Shown: positions 30,914 through 39,244, counted from the first letter of the stretch. The stretch is 64,000 bases of DNA from Acinetobacter sp. ANC 3813 (GCF_002135435.1 NZ_NEGK01000008.1:158311-222310); one strand, 5' to 3'. A program made the numbers and translations. The notes: generated by a model not told the origin, from the letters alone.

Positions 30914-30990
30914 AAACTGCGAACATATAAAATTAAACAATCTAAATAAAATAAAAATGTATTCTAAAACTTAAGATGTGATGCCGCAGA

Positions 30991-31308
30991 TTAACTGGAT
31001 GAAAGCTTCATCAAAATTAAGCCCGAAACAATCAGCACTGCCGCCAGCATACGCATGGCTGTTGCAGGTTCACCCAAAATAAAGATACCCACCAAAAATG
31101 ATCCAATCGCGCCAATACCTGTCCAAATGGTATAGGCCGTGCCTAAAGGCAGGCTCTTCATGGCATAGGCCAATAAGCCAAAGCTGAGGATCATAAAAAA
31201 TAAGGTGATGAGGCTAGGCGTTAATTTAGTGAAGCCCTCAGAAAGCTTCATTGAATAGGCCCAAACGATTTCAAAAATACCGGCAAAAATTAGAATAATC
31301 CAAGCCAT
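30991..31308 (-). CDS. gdx: Guanidinium exporter, SMR family, copy 2
   Basis: Also 105 residues from ATG 31308 (MAWIILIFAG), with E13 in AGIFEIVWAYSMK and the same Gdx core SLPLGTAYTIWTGIGAIGS. It differs from copy 1 mainly by conservative changes in the membrane helices. It is the first gene after the riboswitch-like leader at 31332-31423, with GGAG about nine bases before the ATG. The ATG 15 bases upstream is not needed by the family. Confidence 0.9.
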   Translation of the reverse strand: MAWIILIFAGIFEIVWAYSMKLSEGFTKLTPSLITLFFMILSFGLLAYAMKSLPLGTAYTIWTGIGAIGSFLVGIFILGEPATAMRMLAAVLIVSGLILMKLSSS

Positions 31309-31331
31309 GACACTGTACTCCAATGGTTAGA

Positions 31332-31423
31332 GTCAGGCCGTCCTGACGTTTTTTCTTGATCCAGTAGCAAAACTAAAAATTTAGCTTTGACTCAAACCGC
31401 ACCAAGGGAGGTCGTTCCCCCTC
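31332..31423 (-). promoter_or_regulatory. Guanidine-II (mini-ykkC) riboswitch
   Basis: Two hairpins with ACGR loops precede the gdx pair. Proximal: GTCAGG-ACGG-CCTGAC (31332-31347), a perfect 6-bp stem. Distal: GGGGGA-ACGA-CCTCCC (about 31406-31422), with one A/C mismatch next to the loop and one G-U pair. Paired ACGR hairpins are the defining feature of this class, in which two bound guanidinium ions bring the loops together and expose the ribosome site; here the proximal hairpin ends 23 bases before the ATG. The 58-base linker is longer than usual. Placement before guanidinium exporters is the classical context. Confidence 0.78.
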
Positions 31424-31435
31424 TATAATTTTTAG

Positions 31436-31441
31436 ATTATA
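31436..31441 (-). promoter_or_regulatory. Candidate -10 box for the gdx transcript
   Basis: TATAAT on the minus strand, about 13 bases before the distal riboswitch hairpin, placing the hairpin at the very 5' end of the RNA. No good -35 box is seen. Confidence 0.45.
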
Positions 31442-31528
31442 TCCAATTTACGCATTGTTTTTGCGCAGATTTACAAAATTTGACCCAATTAAGACCCACT
31501 GTACGCACCAAATAAAACACAACACATA

Positions 31529-31556
31529 AAAAAGCTACCCGCGAGCGGATAGCTTA
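31529..31556 (-). terminator. Intrinsic terminator of the copper operon
   Basis: On the minus strand an imperfect stem (AAGCTA and CCGC arms with one mismatch) is followed by six T. It lies 45 bases after the copB stop codon. Confidence 0.75.
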
Positions 31557-31600
31557 ATATTCAAAGGCAATGATGCATTCAATTGCCTTTGGAATCTGCT

Positions 31601-32587
31601 TTAAAATTTAAACCGGATACCTGCAGCATATTGCCAGCCATGTTCGGCATCTGTCGAAACTTGCCAAGCCGTTTGCTTATGCCCTTTCTCATATTCATAG
31701 GCAATCTCAAAATAAGGCATGACCTTTTTATTGATTTCATAACGGGTCTCAAAACCAAGTGCTGCCTTGCTCAAGCCTGTTTTTTTGGCATATTTCGATT
31801 CATCGCTAAATACAGCATCCAGCTCTAAATACGGCTTGATAATCAGCTGCTGGGTCAGCAATAAATCCCGCTCCGTTTCCAGGCTAAACCCAGAATAACG
31901 GTCCTCGCCTGCATAGACATAAGCATCAGTTTCAAAAAAATACGGCGCCATGCCATGCAAGCCAATCACCGCATCCAGCGCTTCTTCTGAGCCTGTGCGA
32001 TCATTTTCTAAATGTCTTGTTTCAGCACGGTAGCGTGCGCCGATTTGCGCATCCCAAAAGTCTGAAATCATACGGCTATACAGCACTTTGGCATCCCATG
32101 CAGCATCTTCTGACTCTGCTTTATCCGCATGTACTTTAATAAAAATTTTATTTTCATCTGTTCCAATACGGCTTTCCAGCTCAGTCTTTAAAGCACCATC
32201 GCCTTGTCCATTGACCTGCCATTTCTGATCCACACTTGTAGAGGTATAAATTTGGCCGCCATGTTCTTTGCGGTGATCATGCGCCTGATGCGTAGAAGCA
32301 GAACCTGAATCTTGCCCTGCCGAGCTGTCATGCTGCATGCCGGATTGAGCTTGAGGCAACACAACAGCTGAATCATTAGGTTGCTGTTCTGCTGATGAAT
32401 CATGCTGATGCGTCTTTCGAGCATCGGTCTGCGCATGTGCAGCATGTTGATGCATATCCATTTGCGGCATCTGCTCTATCTCAGCAGCTGACATACCATG
32501 ATGCATGTCATCCGCCATCGTGCCTGCGCTAATGAGTAGCACTGAACTTGCCAGCACAAATTGCGCACAAATTTTAATGATGTTCAT
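31601..32587 (-). CDS. copB: Copper resistance outer-membrane protein CopB
   Basis: CopB is an outer-membrane barrel that accompanies the periplasmic oxidase CopA in copper tolerance. Residues 1-25 form a signal peptide; residues 27-110 are rich in His, Met, Asp and Gln (MHHGMSAAEIEQMPQMDMHQHAAH) and probably bind copper; the rest is a barrel ending in aromatic AAGIRFKF, the expected outer-membrane insertion end. It overlaps the preceding small gene by 14 bases and has GGAGG before its ATG. Confidence 0.92.
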   Translation of the reverse strand: MNIIKICAQFVLASSVLLISAGTMADDMHHGMSAAEIEQMPQMDMHQHAAHAQTDARKTHQHDSSAEQQPNDSAVVLPQAQSGMQHDSSAGQDSGSASTHQAHDHRKEHGGQIYTSTSVDQKWQVNGQGDGALKTELESRIGTDENKIFIKVHADKAESEDAAWDAKVLYSRMISDFWDAQIGARYRAETRHLENDRTGSEEALDAVIGLHGMAPYFFETDAYVYAGEDRYSGFSLETERDLLLTQQLIIKPYLELDAVFSDESKYAKKTGLSKAALGFETRYEINKKVMPYFEIAYEYEKGHKQTAWQVSTDAEHGWQYAAGIRFKF

Positions 32588-32942
32588 GCTGGCCTCCTTT
32601 CATGTCTGGCATAGCGCAAGCATGCGCCTGATCATTTTTTTGCATGTTTGCATGCATTTCTGTAGACATCTGACCTGTATGTGCTGAACAATTTTGTGCC
32701 TGCTTTTCAGCTGTGTCAGCTTTTAAAGAATCTTTTGGTTTTTGTACTGGCTTTTCACTCTTTGGATGATTCTGCATAGCAGTGTCTGATGACATATGCA
32801 TCTCATGCTGCATCATCGTCATATCATCATGAGACATGGACTGTGCTTTTTTTGAAGTATCCGTTGCAGCCAGCGTCCAAGCGCTGTGCATAAGTGCAAC
32901 CGTTAATAAGCTAGTCTTAAACATAGTATTAATGATGCGCAT
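32574..32942 (-). CDS. Small exported Met/His-rich protein of the copper operon
   Basis: A 122-residue protein I do not recognise by name. It has a signal peptide (cut near TLAA), then MSHDDMTMMQHEMHMSSD and a C-terminal end in GGQHEHH, both rich in Met and His and likely to bind copper in the periplasm. Two Cys-containing stretches are also present. The start at ATG 32942 follows AAGGAG and lies inside the last codons of copA; the end overlaps copB. Its tight coupling to both genes indicates a role in the same copper pathway. Confidence 0.8.
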   Translation of the reverse strand: MRIINTMFKTSLLTVALMHSAWTLAATDTSKKAQSMSHDDMTMMQHEMHMSSDTAMQNHPKSEKPVQKPKDSLKADTAEKQAQNCSAHTGQMSTEMHANMQKNDQAHACAMPDMKGGQHEHH

Positions 32943-34764
32943 GTGCTTCTCCTTGTGACGCTGCTGGCGCTGAAATTGGTGCAGTATTGGTTTGCCCTTC
33001 AGATACATTGGCAACAATCAATTTATTCATCATTCCAGCACTCATGTGGTACAGCAGATGGCAGTGAATTGCCCATTCTCCTAGTTCATCCGCAGTAAGC
33101 AATGCGGTTACTGTTTTGCCTGGCGGCACAATAATCGTGTGTTTATTGGGCATATCAACCGCAGACTGACCATTTTCCAGCTGCATAAACATGCCGTGTA
33201 AATGCATCGGATGCGCCATCATGCTGTCATTAATAAATTTCAGTCGAATCCGCTCGCCATATTTCACTTTTAAGGGTTCAGCTTCGCTAAATTTTTTACC
33301 ATTAATGGTCCAAAGATAGCGCTCCATGGTTCCGCCTAAACGGATGACCAATTCGCTTTGCGCTTCACGCGTATCAGGCTGTGGATTTAAAGATTTCAAA
33401 TCACTGTATTGCAGCGCCTTTTTGCCTTGAGGCGTAGATGCATTGGCCCAGCCTTGTACGGGTGTCTCTTGAGCTTTATCTGCTGGAGTAGATGTCTGAT
33501 GTTGTGAGTGATCCATACCCGCCATAGAGTCATGATTCATTTTGGAGTGATCCATATCCGCCATAGAGTCATGATTCATTTGAGCATGATCCATGCCTGC
33601 CATAGAATCATGATTCATTTTGGAATGATCCATACCAGCCATTGCATCGTGATTCATTTTTGAGTGATCCATACCCGACATCGCACCATGTCCCATATCG
33701 TCCATGGTTAATAGCGCACGCGGCCGTGCTTTTGGCATTTCTAAAGGTTTTTTTGCAGGGCTGAATTCATTCTGCAAGGTCCCAATAGCAGAACCTGAGC
33801 GGTCAATTGACTCTGCTTGAATTTGATATTGATTGGCTTGCGGTTCCACAATCACATCATATGTTTCTGCCGCGCCAATGCGGAACTCATCTACAGGTAC
33901 AGGCTTAACAGGCTGTCCATCCGCACTGACCACAGTCATTTTTAAATGTGGAATCCACACATCAAAAAATGACATAGCCGAAGCATTGATAAAACGCAGG
34001 CGGACTTTTTCATTTGGCTTAAACTGCCCTGTCCAATTTTGTTCAGGCGTTTTACCATTCACCAAAAATGTATAACCCGTAACATCTGACAAATCAGTTT
34101 TCAACATACGCATCTGGTTCCACATTTTGCGGTCAGACCACATGGCTTTTAGACCATCACGTTTGGTCTGCTGCCAAACATCACCCAAAGTTTCACGCCG
34201 ATCTTGATAGTACTCTGCCGATTTTTTCAGATTATTCTGAATTTGATCGCTACTTTGCGCATGAAAGTCTGACAGCATCACCACATAGTCACGCTCAGCT
34301 TTTTCATGCTGTGCTAAAGGTTGCTTGCCTTTGGGATAAATCACCAATGCGCCATATAAACCATCTTGCTCTTGACCCTTAGAATGCGCGTGATACCAAT
34401 ACGTCCCGCTCTGACGGACTTTAAACTTATAGACAAATTCCTGATTTGGCGCGATGCCTTTAAAACCATTAAACCCCGGTACACCGTCCATCAGGCCCGG
34501 CAAGAGCAGCCCATGCCAGTGAATCGAAGAATCTTTGGTTTTAAGATGATTTTTTACTCGTATGACCGCATCATCACCTTCTTCAAACTCCAGTAATGGC
34601 GCTGGAAACTGACCATTGACCGTAATTCTTTGCAAGGGCTTGCCTGTGACACGCACAGTGCCTTCATCAATATTGAGCTGATATTCTTTCACGGCAGCAA
34701 AAGCCCATGAAGACGACACAATGCAAAGCCCTGCAAGCAAGCTTTGGCTAGATTTATTAGACAT
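32929..34764 (-). CDS. copA: Multicopper oxidase CopA
   Basis: A periplasmic copper-resistance oxidase of 611 residues. Copper ligands are clear: HWHG (82-85), YHAHS (124-128), HPMHLHGM and HCHLLYHMSAGM near the C-terminus, giving one type-1 and a trinuclear site. Residues about 354-420 are a Met/His-rich insert of near-identical 13-residue units (MDHSKMNHDSMAG). The N-terminus (SLLAGLCIVSSSWAFA) is a Sec-like signal without the twin Arg common in CopA relatives. It is the second gene of the operon, 55 bases after the Cys/His-rich exported protein. Confidence 0.95.
   Translation of the reverse strand: MSNKSSQSLLAGLCIVSSSWAFAAVKEYQLNIDEGTVRVTGKPLQRITVNGQFPAPLLEFEEGDDAVIRVKNHLKTKDSSIHWHGLLLPGLMDGVPGFNGFKGIAPNQEFVYKFKVRQSGTYWYHAHSKGQEQDGLYGALVIYPKGKQPLAQHEKAERDYVVMLSDFHAQSSDQIQNNLKKSAEYYQDRRETLGDVWQQTKRDGLKAMWSDRKMWNQMRMLKTDLSDVTGYTFLVNGKTPEQNWTGQFKPNEKVRLRFINASAMSFFDVWIPHLKMTVVSADGQPVKPVPVDEFRIGAAETYDVIVEPQANQYQIQAESIDRSGSAIGTLQNEFSPAKKPLEMPKARPRALLTMDDMGHGAMSGMDHSKMNHDAMAGMDHSKMNHDSMAGMDHAQMNHDSMADMDHSKMNHDSMAGMDHSQHQTSTPADKAQETPVQGWANASTPQGKKALQYSDLKSLNPQPDTREAQSELVIRLGGTMERYLWTINGKKFSEAEPLKVKYGERIRLKFINDSMMAHPMHLHGMFMQLENGQSAVDMPNKHTIIVPPGKTVTALLTADELGEWAIHCHLLYHMSAGMMNKLIVANVSEGQTNTAPISAPAASQGEAHAHH
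33506..33675 (-). repeat. 39-bp tandem repeat inside copA
   Basis: About 4.3 copies of a 39-bp unit encode MDHSKMNHDSMAG variants. The copies differ by a few bases each (for example AQ for SK, AD for AG). The period is a multiple of 3, so gain or loss of a unit keeps the frame. Confidence 0.88.
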
Positions 34765-34819
34765 GACTCAATCCTAATTTTATGAATAAACTTTGAAAAT
34801 AAAGTGTTCTAAAATCGGA

Positions 34820-35389
34820 TTAAGCTTTAGGAGGGCGAAACAGCGCTTGCCAGTAACCTGACAGATGCTGAACTTGAAGAATAGTATTGGGCTGTTCGGA
34901 CAATTGATCTAAGGCAGGCATAGCCAGCTGTAAGGTTTGAGCCTGTAAAGACTGAGAGGTCATTTGGCAATGCCATAAAGCGCAGTCTGCACATGATGCA
35001 CTGCCCTTGCTTTGCGCCAAATCACTTAAACAATGCGGCTTTGTTTGCGTTTTGCTGTCATTACAGTCTGCCAGCATCTGGTGAGGCATGGCCGCCTGAG
35101 CCTGTGGAACAGATTGCTCTGTCTGCTGCGCATGTGCGGCATGCTTTTGAGCTGTAGCAGAATATTCTGATGAATCTAAGCCCGCTGCTTGATGCAATGC
35201 CATTTGATGTTCAGGCTTTTGCGAAACTGCATTTTGCGGCGAATATTCTTTTTCTATTTGAAGCACTATCGATGGATTCATCATCAGCGTATGAATAGGC
35301 TTTTGTACTGCGAAGGCAACACTGCTCCATCCAATGACCAAAGCCATTAGAAATGCAAAGCTGGTATACCGCCGCAAATATTTCAGCAA
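34820..35389 (-). CDS. Exported Cys/His/Met-rich protein, CopL/DUF2946-like
   Basis: A 189-residue protein with a signal peptide (cut near AFA) and many potential copper ligands: HQMALHQAAG, then KPHC, CADCALWHCQM, ending in WQALFRPPKA. The cysteine cluster and the RPPKA end recall small CopL/DUF2946 proteins that stand at the head of copper operons in other proteobacteria, but the similarity is short and the function is inferred from context. It is the first gene of the four-gene copper operon. Confidence 0.72.
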   Translation of the reverse strand: MLKYLRRYTSFAFLMALVIGWSSVAFAVQKPIHTLMMNPSIVLQIEKEYSPQNAVSQKPEHQMALHQAAGLDSSEYSATAQKHAAHAQQTEQSVPQAQAAMPHQMLADCNDSKTQTKPHCLSDLAQSKGSASCADCALWHCQMTSQSLQAQTLQLAMPALDQLSEQPNTILQVQHLSGYWQALFRPPKA

Positions 35390-35503
35390 AATGATAACGC
35401 CTCTGCTTTAAACCAAACCATGGATCAGCCAACTGCCAAATAAGCCAATGAGCACTTATGCCAATGACCATGCAGTTTTCCACAGCACCTGAATGTCCTA
35501 TCT

Positions 35504-35532
35504 ATCATAAAGAACTGTGCGCTTATGCACAA
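35504..35532 (-). promoter_or_regulatory. Candidate promoter of the copper operon
   Basis: On the minus strand TTGTGC (35527-35532) and TATGAT (35504-35509) are spaced by exactly 17 bases. The spacer holds a short dyad (TGTGC/GCGCACA) where a copper-responsive regulator could sit. The leader to the first gene is about 110 bases. Confidence 0.55.
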
Positions 35533-35666
35533 CGGCTTGTATTGGTTTACAGGCCAGCTTTAGACAGGATTGTAAATCATTTAAAACAATATAGTTATAT
35601 TTTAAACAGGCTTATTTTTAAGCTAAGCTGAATAAATAGCCAGTAATTCAAATACTTTTAACGCTT

Positions 35667-35694
35667 AAAAAAGGACTCAAATGAGTCCTTTTTA
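35667..35694. terminator. Bidirectional intrinsic terminator after rpe
   Basis: AAGGACTCA/TGAGTCCTT flanked by A and T runs. It should stop the rpe transcript (minus) and lies left of the repeat array. Confidence 0.85.
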
Positions 35695-35752
35695 TACATA
35701 TAAAGTCTAATTAATAAACCTTTGATGTACAGTTGTTTATTATTTATTCAAG

Positions 35753-35831
35753 TTATCCATATAGTTATCGACATAGATATCCATATGTTTATCCATAAAG
35801 TTATCCACAAGCTGTATCAGATTTATCCATA
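35753..35831. repeat. Array of six DnaA-box-like 9-mers, five at a 12-bp period
   Basis: Direct repeats start at 35753 (TTATCCATA), 35765 (TTATCGACA), 35777 (ATATCCATA), 35789 (TTATCCATA), 35801 (TTATCCACA) and 35823 (TTATCCATA). The fifth is a perfect DnaA box; the others differ by one or two bases. The first five are exactly 12 bases apart. The array starts 5 bases after the rpe stop (minus) and ends before the rpe terminator. It could be a DnaA-binding or titration site; no replication gene is nearby. Confidence 0.85.
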
Positions 35832-35835
35832 GATT

Positions 35836-36522
35836 TTAAACTTCAGAAGCGCCAGCTTTTGCCAATTCAGAACGCATTTCATCAATGACAGCTTTATAAT
35901 CCGGTTTGCCAAAAATTGCAGAACCGGCAACAAACATATCAGCGCCCGCTTCTGCAATTTCACGGATATTTGCTGGGGTCACTCCGCCATCCACTTCTAG
36001 ACGGATATCGCGGCCAGAGGCATCAATAATTTTGCGCGCTTCACGTAATTTTTCCAAAGTCATTGGAATAAATTTTTGACCGCCAAACCCAGGGTTCACA
36101 CTCATCAGCAGGATTTGGTCAACTTTGTCTAGCACGTAGTCTAGGTAATGCAGTGGAGTTGCTGGGTTAAAGACCAAACCCGCTTTTGCGCCGCCGGCTT
36201 TAATCAGCTGCAGCGAACGGTCAATATGATCTGAAGCTTCAGGGTGAAAAGTAATAATATCTGCGCCCGCTTCCAAAAAATCACCAATCATGCGGTCGAC
36301 CGGCGACACCATTAAATGCACGTCAATGGGCGCTTTAATGCCGTAATTTTTGAGCGCTTTGCACACGCCGGCACCAAAAGTTAAATTTGGCACATAGTGG
36401 TTATCCATCACATCAAAGTGAACAACATCAGCGCCTGCCTGCAATACATTTTCAACTTCTTCGCCTAAGCGGGCAAAGTCTGCAGATAAAATTGAAGGCG
36501 CAATAAGGAATGGCTTGGACAT
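35836..36522 (-). CDS. rpe: Ribulose-phosphate 3-epimerase
   Basis: Rpe interconverts ribulose-5-phosphate and xylulose-5-phosphate in the pentose phosphate pathway. It is a TIM barrel of 228 residues: [17 protein letters not shown] opens the barrel, [17 protein letters not shown] holds the catalytic Asp and metal-binding His, [10 protein letters not shown] and LEVDGGV are phosphate-binding and second catalytic Asp segments. Single gene; the 3' untranslated part contains the DnaA-box-like array. Confidence 0.97.
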   Translation of the reverse strand: MSKPFLIAPSILSADFARLGEEVENVLQAGADVVHFDVMDNHYVPNLTFGAGVCKALKNYGIKAPIDVHLMVSPVDRMIGDFLEAGADIITFHPEASDHIDRSLQLIKAGGAKAGLVFNPATPLHYLDYVLDKVDQILLMSVNPGFGGQKFIPMTLEKLREARKIIDASGRDIRLEVDGGVTPANIREIAEAGADMFVAGSAIFGKPDYKAVIDEMRSELAKAGASEV

Positions 36523-36713
36523 GACGAACCTGGCTATGGAAGAATGATATTTTCCCTAGTATAGCAAAACTGGCTCAGAGGCGCTTGCCTGCACAGCGCA
36601 TTGTTCTGAGCGCGCCGCCAGACGAATCCTGCGCATTACAGTTTTAAATAGCCAAATTGACATAAATCCTTTATGTTCGAAGTACTGATATAAATTTCAA
36701 CGCTAGGTAAAGC

Positions 36714-37004
36714 ATGACCCAATCCACCCGCTCCAACATCGCCACAGAACAAGCGGCACGCATTGCTAAACGCTTATTGAACCATTGGAAGCATAAATTT
36801 GAAGTCGCTGAATCTGAAGATCTTTTTCAAATTTTCATGCCCAGCGCGACTGTGCAGCTAAGCCCTGTAAAGAATGCGCTAGCTGTAGAAATTATTGCGC
36901 TGCAGCCCGACACTGACCTGCCCCGTTTAGAGCAAGTTGTGCTGGATCATTTAATCCGCATGGGTCAGGAAGAATTAACAGCGCAGTGGCAGCGCTCTTC
37001 TTAA
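36714..37004 (+). CDS. DUF2218 family protein
   Basis: A 96-residue cytoplasmic protein of the DUF2218 family, with the characteristic conserved KRLLNHWKHKFEV and a C-terminal helix (LEQVVLDHLIRMG). No catalytic residues are evident and the function is unknown. In other bacteria such genes often accompany iron-related genes, but none is adjacent here. Confidence 0.8.
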   Translation: MTQSTRSNIATEQAARIAKRLLNHWKHKFEVAESEDLFQIFMPSATVQLSPVKNALAVEIIALQPDTDLPRLEQVVLDHLIRMGQEELTAQWQRSS

Positions 37005-37087
37005 ATCCAATTTGCATGGTAGGCGCTGCGATGCTCCGCATTCAAGTTTTGGGCAAAACTTGATGCAGCCCGGTCATGTTGCTCGTT

Positions 37088-38128
37088 TTATGGCGCTGGA
37101 TGCTGTGGCTGATATTTTGTTACAGCCTCAATACGGTCATGCGTTGCGGGATGTGAACTTAAAAAATCCAGCAGTGAACGTTTGTTACTTACTTCCTCAC
37201 CGCTATCGGCTGCCAAACGCTGTAAAAAATTGGCGAAATGTATGGTTGAAATATGCTGCTGATCCATCATTTTTAAAGCATATAGATCTGCGTCTGATTC
37301 AAAGTCACGTGAATAGCTTGCACCAATGACTGTCGCTGGCAAGGTAGTAATCAAGTCTGAACTGTCACCGGTAATCATTAAAGCAATCACACTGAAGCCT
37401 AAACTGGAAAGCGCTTGCTGCATGCTGTGGCGCTCTACCAGATGCCCTTGCTCATGCGCCAGCACACCCAGCAACTCTTGATCATTTTTAGCCAGTTTCA
37501 CCAGTTCATCCGTCACAATAATGGTGTTATTCGGAATCGCCAGGGCATTTGCACCGATTTGTCCGCCAGCACGGAAAATCAGTTTTGCCGGCGGTCCGCC
37601 TGCAATCATGTGCAGATATTTCTGTTTAAGCTCTTGCTGACGCGCTTGAGGCAATGCCGAAGGCTGTGTCATGTCTAGAACATATTTTTCTGCCTGATCG
37701 CCCCAGCTGTGCATGGTTTTGGCAGGCAAATGCTGCGCTACCTGATACGATGCCGCGGGAATCCCCCATTTCACTACAGAGAACACCAGCAGCGCCACAA
37801 ACAGCACGCTGAATAAAATTAGGCTTGGCTTGCGTTCCAGTTTCCAAATCGTGTGATACTGATCTTTGCGCGCAAGATTAAACCAGTCTGGCAATACATC
37901 TTTAAACTCAATCCGCGAATCATCTTTCAGCTCAACAATGGGCTTAATGCTGCCCAATGCGCCAATCAGGGTCATTTCGTCATAGCTGTAGACCCGCTGC
38001 GTATCCAGCTGCAGGCCATATTTGACCAGCACGCGCTTTTCATCGTACTTAGATATCTGCGCCAGCTGCGGCTTAGCGCTGACCCCATCGTAAAAAACCG
38101 CTTCTGCAAAATGATTCATCATATTCAT
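37088..38128 (-). CDS. M48 family metalloprotease with one membrane segment
   Basis: A zinc protease of 346 residues. The zinc motif HEQGH is at residues 225-229, and the third ligand Glu is in SRDFESDADLYAL. Residues about 102-120 form one membrane helix, placing the protease domain in the periplasm, as in BepA/LoiP-type quality-control proteases. The N-terminal 95 residues precede the membrane helix. It starts 7 bases after the stop of the DUF898 gene, so the two are one transcript and probably act together. Confidence 0.88.
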   Translation of the reverse strand: MNMMNHFAEAVFYDGVSAKPQLAQISKYDEKRVLVKYGLQLDTQRVYSYDEMTLIGALGSIKPIVELKDDSRIEFKDVLPDWFNLARKDQYHTIWKLERKPSLILFSVLFVALLVFSVVKWGIPAASYQVAQHLPAKTMHSWGDQAEKYVLDMTQPSALPQARQQELKQKYLHMIAGGPPAKLIFRAGGQIGANALAIPNNTIIVTDELVKLAKNDQELLGVLAHEQGHLVERHSMQQALSSLGFSVIALMITGDSSDLITTLPATVIGASYSRDFESDADLYALKMMDQQHISTIHFANFLQRLAADSGEEVSNKRSLLDFLSSHPATHDRIEAVTKYQPQHPAP

Positions 38129-38134
38129 CTGCGC

Positions 38135-39244
38135 TTAAAGTGAAATATCTAAATCGAAGATATCGCTGAGCTCTTCAGCAATAGCATTGTGGTCCTGCTG
38201 CAGCTGATTCATCAACTCATCCGGATTATCAACCAGCACCATCTTTAAAGATTCGGACTGATATTTGTATAAACGGATTGCCGCCCATGGTGTGAGCAGT
38301 CCCAGTGAAATAATTTTCGCCAGCCAGTTGCTCAAAATAATCCACGCATAGCGCCATTGATTGCAGTCTGTCGTAAACTGGCTGCGGTTCAGCGTGGTGC
38401 TGTTCCATGTGGTGATAAAAATTCGAGCCAACATTAAGGGCCAAATAAACAGATACCCCACCAGATAGACCAGCATAAACAGGCCCGCAAAATGTTCTAT
38501 GCCCAAGCCGCTGCTCAAGCTAAAAAGCAAGGCCAGCACTGCCGCCAGTGCGGCCATAACGGCCAGAAAAATCAATACAGGCATATACATAGCGCGCATA
38601 TATGCAGGCCAATCTGCATTGAGTTTAAAACTCAATTGGCCGACATATAAATGATTCAGGCATTCACGCTTATACAGCCACACCGCTACAGGCACAAACA
38701 GCCCAAGCGTCAACAGAGAAACGGCAATACATTTAAAAAAACACCAATAGGCGCTTTTATTGCTGCCTGAAAAATAAAAGCGCCTATTGCCGAATTTGCT
38801 ATTGCGCGCGCGGAAACGGATGGTCGAGCGGATTAGCCACGGCACAGCAAAAAAGATCAGCAGCATGCCAGCCAGCAGCAACTCTACTGAATACTTCATC
38901 GCTAAAGAGATTGCCGCATATACCGCCAAAGCAATCAGCCGGCCGATTAAAATTTTTGAAGGTAAACCCGTAAAGTCAAAACGGCGCTGGATAAACCAGG
39001 TATTGCCATAAAAATAACGCAAGCGGCGCACTTTGGCCCATGGCGCATATAAGCCCAAAGTGACAATGGTCAATAGTATATTGACGATCCAAATACCAAA
39101 ATATTCAGACGCTGTGCCTTTAAAACGGAATGCATACTGCAGCCCTAAATCAACAGAAGGCTCTGAGGCATATGGTGCAGGCATTTCAGTAAAATTTTGG
39201 GGGAATTCTGGACTTTGATGGGGATAAGTTTCTGAATTTTGCAT
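38135..39244 (-). CDS. DUF898 (YjgN-like) inner-membrane protein
   Basis: A 369-residue polytopic membrane protein with about eight hydrophobic segments. The DUF898 signature repeats LGLYAPWAKVRRLRYFYGNTW and SLGLLTPWAAIRLYKYQSESL are present in the two halves, so the protein looks like an internal duplication. The function is unknown. The M48 protease gene directly downstream is a recurrent partner of this family, suggesting a shared membrane-protein quality-control role. Confidence 0.87.
   Translation of the reverse strand: MQNSETYPHQSPEFPQNFTEMPAPYASEPSVDLGLQYAFRFKGTASEYFGIWIVNILLTIVTLGLYAPWAKVRRLRYFYGNTWFIQRRFDFTGLPSKILIGRLIALAVYAAISLAMKYSVELLLAGMLLIFFAVPWLIRSTIRFRARNSKFGNRRFYFSGSNKSAYWCFFKCIAVSLLTLGLFVPVAVWLYKRECLNHLYVGQLSFKLNADWPAYMRAMYMPVLIFLAVMAALAAVLALLFSLSSGLGIEHFAGLFMLVYLVGYLFIWPLMLARIFITTWNSTTLNRSQFTTDCNQWRYAWIILSNWLAKIISLGLLTPWAAIRLYKYQSESLKMVLVDNPDELMNQLQQDHNAIAEELSDIFDLDISL

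Noticed and set aside
31332..31423. gdx leader considered as a guanidine-I or guanidine-III riboswitch
   Set aside because: The long conserved core of guanidine-I and the pseudoknot sequence of guanidine-III are not seen; paired ACGR hairpins fit guanidine-II.
33506..33675. Tandem repeat considered as a CRISPR array
   Set aside because: The units are contiguous without spacers and lie in frame inside copA.
35211..35483. 90-codon minus-strand open frame just after the copper-operon promoter
   Set aside because: It runs out of frame through the start of the exported Cys/His-rich gene, has no signal peptide or recognisable motif and no ribosome site.
35753..35831. Repeat array considered as plasmid iterons
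   Set aside because: No rep or par gene lies nearby and the surrounding genes are ordinary chromosomal genes; a DnaA-related role is more likely.
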